From positions 21,951,515 to 22,015,514 of the forward strand of contig OU744726.1 in the NCBI GenBank assembly GCA_916613615.1: a stretch of 64,000 nucleotides of DNA, given 5' to 3'. Below, piece after piece: positions 45,835 through 58,100 of the stretch (position 1 is the stretch's first letter; each line of letters begins with the position of its first letter). This DNA comes from Steromphala cineraria (lineage: Eukaryota > Mollusca > Gastropoda > Trochida > Trochidae). The notes below the pieces were generated by a model. That model saw nothing but the letters and a program-made list of their open reading frames with translations. It searched no databases and was not told the DNA's origin. The translations under genes and the position numbers were made by a program.

Positions 45835-46395
45835 GGCCTTATACTTCAGGAGAAGAAGATGAAAATAGATTTGAAGGACGTTCCTGTTGCCTTTATTAGG
45901 GGCAACAGGGCCACCAAAGCTACAATTTATAATCTTCACTAGTCAAGGAGTGTGTACACAAAGTTTCAGCTTTCTAGGCCTTGTGCTTCTGGAGAAGAAG
46001 ATGAAAATAGGTTTTTAGGGCGTGGCATATGTGGCCCTTATTAGGGATCACAGGGCCACCAAAGCTACAATTTATAATCTTCACTAGTCAAGGAGTCTGT
46101 ACACAAAGTTTCAGCTTTCTAGGCCTCATGGTTCTGGAGAAAAAGACGAAAATAGGCTTTTAGGGCGCGGCCCCTGTGGCCCTTATTAGGGGTCACAGGG
46201 CCACCAAAGCTACAATTTATAAACTTCACTAGTCAAGGAGTCTGTACACAAAGTTTCAGCTTTCTAGGCCTTATGGTTCTGAAAAAGAAGTAGTCGAAAT
46301 TCGACTAAGTTTACGGACGGACGGATGGACGGACGGACGCCGGACACCATGCCATGCCATAAGCCCATTGGGCCTTACAGGCCAGATGAGCTAAA
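45835..46395 (+). repeat. 145 bp tandem repeat (3+ units) ending in GGACGG cassette
   Basis: Units start at about 45835, 45977, 46122 and 46267 (the last partial). Shared blocks are GGAGAAGAAGATGAAAATAG, GGGCCACCAAAGCTACAATT and TTCACTAGTCAAGGAGT. The block ends with (GGAC)n, GCCGGACACCATGCCATGCC and GATGAGCTAAAA. The end segment recurs inverted at 38699-38790. Confidence 0.9.
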
Positions 46396-47504
46396 AAGTA
46401 GGCTGACTCGTTTGTAACTGAAGAGGCACCCCTTGAGTCGTTACGGTCAAATACACGAAACTAAATGGATAATATCATTTCGTTAACAAGTAGTAACTAT
46501 TTCTTATAAGCATGAATCCAATGTTCAGCGATTCAGCATCTTGACAAAATGAAGGTTGAAAATCGTGACCCTGATCGTGAATTCAATTAAGTCAAACGTA
46601 AACGTAATTTTCGAAACTGTCTTAACAGTTTTATGTGAAATATTGATCTAATGGTCTTTAAAATACTTTTATAGCTGTCATTTATGTGTATAAATGAGTG
46701 ATTTCGGCTTTGCTAAACACTAATGGTGTTTTTCCAAATGTCCTTGAAAGTCAATAAGTGTGGTGGATGTGGCTTTTTATTAATAAATATGTTTGATTTT
46801 GTGACCGATAAACATAATAATTTATCATGTTCTGAAAATGTTTTTAAGTGGACAACACCATAGTTCGACATAGAGCATAATATGGTATCTACACATCTTT
46901 CAATTAAAACCTTGATTAACCTCGGAGAGAAAACAAAAATTGTAGACAGCAGCATTCTGCTACACCAGCGTATGTATTTGTGTGTCCTAGCAGCTCCTAC
47001 AATACCCTGATACAATGTTAAAAGAACTTCCTCGTATCCTATATATAACCAGCCCATTACAGGTCTTGCTTTATTAGTTGCGGTGGTACCCGTATGAAGG
47101 GATGCGGGGTGTCGTTTTTTTCCTACAGGCCCTTAGAATAACAATATTTTATTTTCATTGACCGAAAAAAAGCATGTCGTATAGTGTCATGCATTAACCA
47201 CCTTTAAGTATTACTGCATGGACATTTTCTTGACGGATATCAGGGTATGGTGTGGCAGATACTTTTATAAACACTTCCAACAGAATTTAAAAACTGCGTA
47301 TTCATAAAAGTGAACTTCGGATACCTTTTGATATTAAATAGGAGTTGAGTTGAGTACAACCAAAAAGCAGTAACAATATAATATGCTCTTTCATATGCGA
47401 AGTATTTTTTAGAAATTCTTATTCCGACAACATCCCTCTGCATTCTGCGTCAACTAGTAATATTATTAATATAATACGACATTTTGCATATAGGTACTTA
47501 GGAC
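46396..47504. other. intergenic, no gene recognised
   Basis: The longest frame is a 114-codon minus-strand frame at 47057-46713 with no recognised domain. I do not call it a gene. Confidence 0.45.
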
Positions 47505-47853
47505 CAATTCTCTCCCCCACAGAGGTAGATCAAGTTTTAAAGTGTTGGTGCAGCCGCTGTTTGAATAAGCCGAGTTTGTGGGATAAAAAGGGAGAAGGCT
47601 AATAGGATGCAACCAAAAGTTGTGCAATCAGCGACAATATCTAAATCCTCGTTTTGGTTACTTATTCATTGCAAAGGTCTTTGATAGGAAACCACCCTTT
47701 CCATGATATTTTCCATGCAAGTTTTCCGCTTGCTGAATATTTTCAAATATTGCATGGTATAATTTTTGCCGCTAGTGGAAACTGCCTAAAACCTGGGATT
47801 TGGATGTTAGTTCAAAATTCATGATTTGATCTATCTCTGTCGGGAGACAATGT
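47505..47853. mobile_element. long-TIR 9 bp-TSD family, copy 4 (diverged)
   Basis: Begins CAATTCTCTCCCCCACAGAG and ends TGTCGGGAGACAATG. The interior AGTTGTGCAATCAGCGAC and TTTGTGGGATA match copy 3 (44043-44393) in the same orientation. The most eroded of the four copies. Confidence 0.65.
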
Positions 47854-49035
47854 CGTAAAACAAAATAAATCATTTGAGCAAAACTCCGTTTCAAAATGAA
47901 AGCACAACGCAACATGATACTGACATAATGTATTCATTCAAGGACAAAGATATTACAATGTATGAAATAAATCAAAATGAGATTTCATAAGTGAAATAAT
48001 TGATGGTCATTGCGAAGAGTATCTAGGAAATGATAAAAAGAAAGATGCAGATACAGACAACGTAAAGAGAACATTTCACGCCAGCCATGATTATGTATTC
48101 AACAAAACGTCAAGGACCACCAGAAATTCAAAATTCAATCACCATGTGAATTAAATTAAATATTGAATTCCTCAAAGATAAAATCCTGAACATAATTAAT
48201 AAATATTATGCTATCCGATAATACAGTAACTAAAGTCAAAATTCTTCTAACAACAAAACACTATACATGCTAATCTGTAGTAAATACTTATAAACAGGGC
48301 ACATATAAAATATTGTTGAAAAAAATGAGACATAACTTATTCCAAAGTTAACAACCATGTATGTATCTACCTTGACATCATAATAACATGAACATGGGAA
48401 ACAATGCAAATGGATTTTATTTCAAAGAGGATTTCTTAAGTAATATATTCAACTAAACGATGTTTCTTTGGATCATTTAAATCACGTTTTCATTTTGAAA
48501 TATTAAAACAATAATATTGTAATAAAACGACAAGATAGTTTAACCCTTTTCGGGGCTTTCTTTGTCAACAGTTATTAACAAAGGTTTGAAGATAAACCAC
48601 ATATTTTCCACGCTGATGCCAAAAATAATTTACTTTGCACTGCCAGCCACTGAATAATCCAAACTCATTATGTCATATTTTCATCCTCTTTGGTCAATAC
48701 GTATGTTGATGCTTTAATTACTACATCGTTGTCAAAAATCGTGGACTGAATATATCTGATTTTATTATACACAATAATTCACATTCCTTTCAAAGTCCTT
48801 TTGAAAAAAGTGGGAGTTTGTATATTAATCATACCTTCAACACTTACCTGAAGCTGGACAAATGCATATTGATATCAAGAGATGACAAAACATGGATTTA
48901 TATAAATAATACATATGATATATAGAAAACAAAGGAACCGCTCTCCATCAGGTTTTCTTCTAAATATTTTTGATAAATTTGCCATTTTGAGTTCTTATTC
49001 ACACAATTCAATGACGTCATCCATCTTTAAACTGG
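47854..49035. other. 3' flank of the globin gene
   Basis: Probably contains the globin 3' UTR: a minus-strand AATAAA is at 48766-48761, about 270 nt after the stop at 49036. The remainder is AT-rich without features. Confidence 0.45.
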
Positions 49036-49182
49036 TTATTTTGCTGCAGCAATTTCAGTCATCTCTCCAGCGACAACCGATGTAACGACACTTAAAGCTT
49101 TCTTCCAAGATTCTTTCGTCAAATCAGTGCATTTATCGCCTAGTTGTTCCTCGAGGAACATCAGGTACGTACTAAACAGATC
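49036..49182 (-). CDS. globin exon 3
   Basis: 147 nt, phase 0. It encodes the G-H helix region (DLFSTYLMFLEEQLGDK to EIAAAK) and the TAA stop. The acceptor reads TTATTTTGCAG|GATC. Confidence 0.92.
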   Translation of the reverse strand, partial: DLFSTYLMFLEEQLGDKCTDLTKESWKKALSVVTSVVAGEMTEIAAAK

Positions 49183-52100
49183 CTGCAAAATAAGAAATTT
49201 TCATTTTCATTTTTTAAATCAAGATAACATTAGGCAGTACGATGTCATTTCAAAGAAAACATATATGAACCTTTAAAATCAAACTTAGAAGCTACAAATT
49301 AATCTAAAGAAGCTTCATTTGATACATTTTCAAATACGATCTTCAATTCGGGTCAAATTGTTTATCTGATTTGTTTATCGTCTCGACAATTGGTCAGTGT
49401 AGCGATGTTGTCTGACTTTGATGGTGTTGCCATTAAGTCATAACTCATTATAACTGATTATAACTCATAACCTTATTCCGAGGAATAAACGTTGAAAATA
49501 TTAATGATTCTTTCGAGATACGTTCGTACTGACTGCATTGGTTTTCTAACTCTCCACTCTGACTGCAGCCACGTTAGTCGAATGATATGTTTCGAGTAAG
49601 TGCAGGCAAAACCAAGACATTAGCGAACCAATAACAGCCTCGCGTTTAAAGAAAGAATACAGACGATCATGCTGAAAGCATGGTTCACAGGATTGACTTC
49701 CCCCTAACATATGAAAACAAGGCATTATCCGGAAGCAGGCCTTGTGATTGATAAGCTGAGCATACGTCAGAACATGAGACTTCAGGGGATGCGGTCAGAC
49801 CGTGTGGAGAGGAAACATCTCGGTGGGACGAGTTCGTTTCTCGTCAAAGTCAATATTTTGAAACTTTTATTCCTCGGAAGAGACAAGTATGGCCCCAAAT
49901 AAATAACAAAGTGACACACCTTATATTGCTGCTCACGGACGTGACGCTCGTAGTGACTCTGGGCGTTCTTCTTAAGGAGATCGATAAGACCGTCTGGATT
50001 ATCGAGGTTGTCCACGACAGCCGTCAGTGCGTGCATGACCATGAGGGCATGTGAACGCATCTTTGGGTCATTTCTCAGTGTTTCCGGATCCTTATCTTTG
50101 AATGCCGTGAAATATGATTTGTCTGTCGGGTAGTCCGTGATAAACCTGTACAAATTAAAAATATATGTCTTAAAAATCAATTGTTGCTTGAAGTTATTAA
50201 GCATTTCTTCTTTGCGTATCTAAAAAGTAAATACTTGATTACCATTAGTGATGAAATCATTCTCACTTCGTATTACTTTGTATTACTTTGCATTCGTATT
50301 ATTTTGATTATTCAAAATGCATCATTGAGCTTCAATTAACTACATTTTTCTGTCATTTTTCTCTCTTCAAATTTTAGTTTGAGACAAAACAGCATCCAGT
50401 TGTTGACGGTATTTGGAATATTGTCGCGGGAAGCATAAATTTGTTTTCAGTGTCGTAGAAGCGTTCATAAAATATTTCTGCCTGGGCTATACTCGAACAC
50501 ACTATGTCATGGTGTTTTATTTGCCAAGGTTTAATCAAGGAAGTAGGGGAGCACAAATGCATGTTATGAACAACGTGAAAAGGGTGCTAAATTAGCTATC
50601 TACTGGTACATAAAATGAAAGAAGTAAGTCCATTTATTTCTAAGAAAAGATTCACATATTCTATTCTATATATTGCAAAAACAAGTTTCGGAAATGCGGC
50701 TGTGAAATATGTCCAAGCCGCGCTTTGTTGAGAATCAGTCCCTTGATATAAAGATATTGCAATAAATGGCAGTTTTAATACACGCTTCTGTTTACTGTTG
50801 TTAATTTCATATCAAAATCTTAATTATAAAATGTCCAACGTGAAATCAAATTTATGAGTCTCAAAAGTTCAATATCACGAAAATAAAACGGCCATAAACC
50901 CCATTATTGCATACAACTGAACGATCATGAATCCAACCATTGCATACAACTGAACGAACTGAACGATCATGAATACTATCATTGCATACAACTGATAGAT
51001 CATAAATACTATCATTGCATACAACTGAACGAACTGAACGATCATAAATACTATCATTGCATACAACTGATAGATCATAAATACTATCATTGCATACAAC
51101 TGAACGAACTGAACGATCATAAATACTATCATTGTATACAACTGAACGAACTGAACGATCATAAATACTATCATTGCATACAACTGAACGAATTGAACGA
51201 TCATAAATACTATCATTGCATACAACTGAACGAATTGAACGATCATAAATACTATCATTGCATACAACTGAACGAATTGAACGATCATAAATACTATCAT
51301 TGCATACAACTGAACGAATTGAACGATCATGAATACTATCATTGCATACAACTGAACGAATTGAACGATCATAAATACTATCATTGCATACAACTGAACG
51401 AATTGAACGATCATGAATACTATCATTGCATACAACTGAACGAATTAAACGATCACGAATACTATCATTGCATACAACTGAACGAATTGAACGATCACGA
51501 ATACTATCGTTGTGAACGTTCACGAATACTATCATTGCATACAACTGAACGAATTGAACGATCACAAATACTATCATTGCATACAACTGAACGAATTGAA
51601 CGATCACGAATACTATCATTGCATACAACTGAACGAATTGAACGATCATAAATACTATCATTGCATACAACTGAACGAATTGAACGATCATAAATACTAT
51701 CATTGCATACAACTGAACGAATTGAACGATCATAAATACTATCATTGCATACAACTGAACGAATTGAACGATCATAAATACTATCATTGCATACAACTGA
51801 ACGAATTGAACGATCATAAATACTATCATTGCATACAACTGAACGAATTGAACGATCATAAATACTATCATTGCATACAACTGGACGAATTGAACGATCA
51901 TAAATACTATCATTGCATACAACTGAACGAATTGAACGATCATGAACCCCATTATTGCCTACAACTGAACAAAAGTTAAATGCCGGAAATTTACCTTCAA
52001 ATCTTGAAACTTTTACCAACGTTTTCTCTCAAGGAACAGGTATATCAAACATAAGTGCAATAGCATATTATATTATATTTAAATTCACACCTGACATTTT

Positions 52101-55100
52101 AACATTTAGTTTTTACACCAACCCTCAAGAAGAGTGCAGGGTGTCACGTGACCTTCTCTGGACTTCCCTCCAGGAACCAGTAACGCCAGGAAACTCGATT
52201 GCAGATACTAGATGAGACGAGAAGATAAAGAGACATATTTGTTTGTTTTTCTCCATTTAATATAATCTGTCGACATGAACGCTCAATGAATATGTTGTTC
52301 TTGAATTCGAAAACAAAAGCAATTTACCAAGTTTAAGTAGGTTTCAATGCTAACTATATGTTCTGTTTCTGAGGGATTTTTTAAAAATGTTATGCGGTTT
52401 TTGAACAGTTATGAATAATTGAAATGCAATAGATTTCCTAATTTCCGGATGTTTTCAAATGTTAATATAATCGATTTTTTTATACATGTATAATGGTTAT
52501 GACAACACAATAATATTAAGTTGCTTATCTCACGCTATGTTGACTGAGATGATTGATTACACACGTTCACAACCTCCGTTTAGCTACACAGCACAGAACA
52601 TAAGATATGTCTCACTTGATGTGAGAAAAACTCCAGAAAAAAATCCATAATTACAGGTGACGTAAGAGATATCTGGATTGCATCTACAGTCATTCAAAAA
52701 CGTGTCCATCTGGTAAATGTTCGTCAGGACTTGCCCCCATTTCTCAATGAAATAGACAACCTGTCGGTTTTAAAGCTGAATGGCTCAGTATCGTATATAT
52801 ACAATCCACAGAGCCACCTACATATTAAACACCCCACGGCCGTTTCCATCTGGAATGTGAGAAACCTGAGTCGAATGGTCTCAACCTCATTACCTTCTGA
52901 ATGATTTGATCTCTGCGCCATATACGACTGGACAACAGACTTTTTGGGCTAATAGCAGTTATAGGAATAGGGGTATTACAAAGGTATGGACTTAAAGGAA
53001 TATTACAGAGGAATATGACTTCTTGAATATTCCATAGAAATAGGATTTCCAGGAATATCACAGAGATGAAAGCTAATCTTATTAAAATATAATCTGCGTA
53101 ACGTAGTGAAGACAATTATGATATAATTTTAATGAGATTGGATGAAAACGGATTTTCCACAGAAATAGGATTTCAAGGAATATGACACAGGAATAAGACG
53201 TCAAGGTATATTTCAGGGAATAGGATCAATAAGACCTATAATAACACCATTCAATAATGATATTTAAGATTATCACACCGGAATAAAAAATTATATGAAA
53301 ATTTATACATCTAAATGTTTGTTTAAAATAGTTAATCAACTTTTTTGAACATTGATAAATGAAAGTGATTTGATTTTACGAACTTCAGTAAGATACAACA
53401 TCGATCGAGTCCTAGCGTTGAACCAAAAAGTACCATTTAATTAATTCACAACTCCCACAAACCAAGAAAAGTTCCCCTTATAACATACAGAGAGAACTAC
53501 AGGTAATTGAGTGAAATAGAAGGGGTTGGGATAAAGAGGTCAATCAAACCTGTATATTGAACATGTCCATCATTGTATACAGGAAACGTTTACAGGATAT
53601 CAACAACGTACGTTTAATGTGACGTCAAAGTCTGGATCATGCCAAGGCATAAACTTTCTCACGGCTTTAAAAACATTTACTTTCTAGCATGGCTTGATGG
53701 CCTCTGGCTCAGAGAATGTTCACCTGTGTTATCCTATAATTCGAGGTTAGGTTAGCGGGGATGTTTTGGGTTTGGCTTCAATGCTGAAGAAATGGAACAA
53801 TGGTTCAATGGTTCAATGGAACAATACATTTCATTAAAACTACCGAGTGATGCTTTGAAGTGGTGTAACCTATCTGAATGACATTTTTCTTCACTGCCAA
53901 ATAGAAAACGAAGAATTATGGTTTGGAATGATAATAATGATGACGCTTTTGAGGGTAAAATGAAAAGTTGATTCACTGAAGTTACAAAATACGTTATCAT
54001 AGTGCGAAGCGTTGAAAAGCAGAAAGCTTAAAGTACCTCAAGATTATGCACATTTAAAAAAGCCTATAAACGAAATGTGTTAATAAGCAGGATTACCATT
54101 TACTCGCATAACATGTACATAAACTAACAAACAATTAACATAACATTAACATAACATATACATAACAATAATAATAATATACGACAATAGATAATAGAAT
54201 CAGTCGTGAACATGAATATGTTGCTTGGTGAAGAACGCTGAAACAACGGCTGATTTGATCAATACTTATTGTAATCTAGTAACGTGTTGAACTGGTTTCA
54301 GTAGTTCTTCGTTGTGACACTTTTACAAAAGAGTTTTCGCGAAAAAGTGGTTTAAAAATAAAATAAAAAGAAAGCAAAATGAGAAAACAGGGAAAAAGAG
54401 AGCGGTGAATGTGTTGGATTCTGTTTGAGAAATCCGAATGTCATGGTATTGTTGCTGCATGGAAAAACTGCTGGTACGATCTGTGCTTCCATTTGTTATC
54501 TGACACTTAAATGTCTTACTTCGAATCACGAAAATATTTCAATCAGAAAGAGTGTACAAATATGAAATATTTCGGTATTTATATTATAAAGAAAATAAAA
54601 CAATGTTTAATTCCAATTAACGTCGTAAATGCCAGGAGCCATCGGTTGGATGGAACATGCTTATAATTTTCATGATCACTTTGATTTATCACCGCGAAAG
54701 GTAATTGATCACTTCAAGTCATTCCGAATCTGTGTTTTGAGATGAGTAGCGTATCATTGTCAGACTAATTTGTGTTGTGTCAGGTCAATGAAACCAAGAA
54801 TTCTTTGAAGAAAAAGAGCACCTTGTTTTCAAGGAATGATTGCATTGTATATATTACCCTCCTGGTTTCTTTGGCATTGGCGAGGTTACCGAGAACGAGC
54901 TTGCGTAATGTTGGGAACATAACAATGGAGAACTAGCGGGGCAACTTTATAATGTTTGTTCCATGACGTAAATATTTGCGTTAAAGTAAACAAACTGTCT
55001 TGCTTCGCACGGTGTAGAGTTTCTATCTTCCTTAACAACTCACAAACCTCAACTCTTACGGCATTGTATTTGTGTTACGTTGTTTCATCTTAGTCAATAA

Positions 55101-58100
55101 AGGACAATTTTAATAGACTGATATATCATGTGAGATCGTTAATTACCCTTTCATTGATTTAACCTAAAATAACACACTCCCCTTGCTCTCACAGAAACCT
55201 GATACTCTTCGTCTTTTGAAACATAGTGATCATAAGTTTTTTCACTTATCTTGTAAGTCAAAGGAATGTTTTTGACACAAGATGTGGAAGTTAGATCTAT
55301 GCTATATCAACTGTAATCTGTAAATATATTCGGAAATTTTTAAATACATATACATGATAATACATTGTACATCCCATGAAGGTAGAACCTTTGAAAACTC
55401 ATTAACATTGAAAAGCTAACAGACAAACTGTCAAATATTTGATTTTCCACCAATGATCATGAATGTATCAAGGCCTGATTGATTGTTCATTTGTAATCCT
55501 CTTCTACTCATGTATGTCAAATTTTCTAACCTATGTAATTATTTTGATTTTTAATAAAAACAGTCCTGCACAACCCATTACCTAGGAAACAAATCTAACC
55601 GAGCCTAACAAAGAACTTTTGGGGTTCAAATCTCCAATTTAACCGAATATAGATCTGAAAATATATATATGGGCCTCCATTCTCATAGCAACATTTACTA
55701 TTAGTTGACTTTAAGTCCGTTTCTTTAACATTGCTCTAAGGTTACCTTTACCTTATGACGATAACTTTAGGGCTTCGTGAAATATTAATGAAACCCTGGC
55801 TTCTTTATATTGATTTGGGGTAAGAAGTATGGAGCTTTAATAAAACAAATGCATAATGTGTACATTATACTGTGTAATTAATAACCCTCCATCAATATTG
55901 ACATGAAAAATAGTTGTTTACCAAACTAGCTGATTGAACGATGGATTATGACACATTCTGATGACCAAGTCCGTCATCACGTAATGTCATCTTACCGTTA
56001 CACAACGCCGCCTCTTTGCAAAGAGCTGTTACATGAGGCACTGAGAGAGGCGATAGTTGGGGATCATGAGACAGAATGTAGCGAACGTCAGTATCTTGAT
56101 GTCAGGTAAAACACATTACCTTTTAGTATTCATTGAAATGAAACCCGTCATCATTAGGTATATATGCTAAACAATGATTATCAGAAGATATAAATAAGAA
56201 AATCTATTAAAAACTAACTTAGATTGGTACAGAAAACAAATCAATCTCTAAATTCTAAGTTCCATCGCCAAAAAAAACCTCCCAAAAGGCACATATACGA
56301 ATGCTGAATGATCCATTTACTGATTTTTAATGAGTAATGTCTAATAGTTTTGTAGGTTTGCTAAGGACACAAAATTCCAAATTGAGTTTCCATGGAAACC
56401 ACCAACGAAATAAAATCTCCAAAAGTTGAAAAAGTACATCTACTGCATGCTGATTGACCCACAAACCAAGTTTCGATGAGCTCGGTCTAACAGTTTTGGG
56501 GTTAAGCTCCGGAAAGGAAATGATTACGAACGGACGGACGGACAGGCAATTACTATATTCACCGGTATAAGCTACCGGTGCGATGAAAACCTGTCATGGA
56601 TTTAATTAGGGCATTGAACAGAAACGATCTTGAGGTCCTTTCGATCATTTGAATAATTAACATTAGAAACGTTAAAGGGCAAAGGTTAAATTGACCGTTT
56701 ACAATTCATTCATACCTCATCAAAATCGAAATCGTATGGAACGAGTATTTCACAAACGTTTCATAACAATGTAACGTGTATAAATAAAGAATATTCATAT
56801 CTTGGAAATTCCATTTGCCTTCAAAATGCAGCTTTGGCAGGTCGAATTTTACACAGTATTCAAGGATATAATCTTGAAAAACGAAGGAAGCTTCTATCTA
56901 AAGATAGATATGGAAAGAAAAACTAAATCCCGTCGTGTTATGTAATTGACATAGAATAAACATTGATAATTTGGCGTATATACGGAGGTATTTTATCATT
57001 GAAAGATTTTCCTAGCATGTAAAGAAACCAATTGGCTTGCTTCCATTCTTTATGGTCACAGTCTATCCAAACACTATTGACGTCACTGTCAACATCTAGC
57101 CACGCAGTTGAATTCTTTTTACATATACATGTACGAATACTTATGATGTTGCTGTATTCGTTTATCATACGCACCCATTTAATTTTCGTGTTGTTTCAAT
57201 ACATATACAGTTTAACGGTTATTTAAAGGGCTCATGTCGACACATACGTTTTGTCGAGGAGGTTTCATGCATTTATCTATGACATAATGAGCTATTGATA
57301 GTTAACCCTCTTACTCTCAGGTCATATCTTAAAGTATTACAACGTGATTTTAAAGACATATCATCTAGCTTTGATACTTATCTAAATACATATGTAGTGA
57401 TGAAAATTAAAACCATTAACGATGTTTATCCCAAAACGGTAAATATGTAATAAATACCGATTTTCCATGAAAAGTGTTTTTAATTGTACATGGTAACTAC
57501 TAACTAGTTACCTCACCTACCAAAAACTTCAACTCAACTCCAACTCAACTTTCAATTGGAATCATTTATTTTCAATTTCCTAACACCACTTTATATTCCC
57601 CCTAAAACGTGCTACTGACACTTTAAAGCCTTATTGCATAGTGTTAATTCTAGGATTGAGTTTAACAATTAGTCTCAGCCGCTATACGATATCTGAGATT
57701 ATTATAAAGTTCAACCGCAGTAGGCTAGAGAGGTGGCACAACATCTACTGCAAGGTTTTAATCCTGTGATTGTGACTGGCGCAAATTATGACTTGTGGAG
57801 TATGATAACACTAGTAACAGGTTTACGATGTTTAAGAAACTTTCATTTATTGATATATACTTCATTTTTACGAAAGACATATGTGCCAAATAAACACTTT
57901 AACGTTAGATGCCTGGTTCCTTGATTAAAAATTCAGTTAAACTAATGATAAAACTTTCTTTACAAACCCGTAGCTGTGTCATAAGTTGATAACTAGGCCT
58001 ATCTAATTCTGCATAAAACAGAAGACCAGGAAGGAATATCATTTATTTTTATACCCACTTTGTTTGTGGAAAAAAAGTATCATTATGTTTAGCCTTGCCC

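Noticed and set aside
46713..47057. 114-codon minus-strand frame
   Set aside because: No recognised domain, no splice or codon evidence; treated as a chance open frame.
50861..52019. Several 150-363 codon frames on both strands
   Set aside because: All are readings of the 42 bp satellite in globin intron 1; overlapping frames on opposite strands cannot all be genes.
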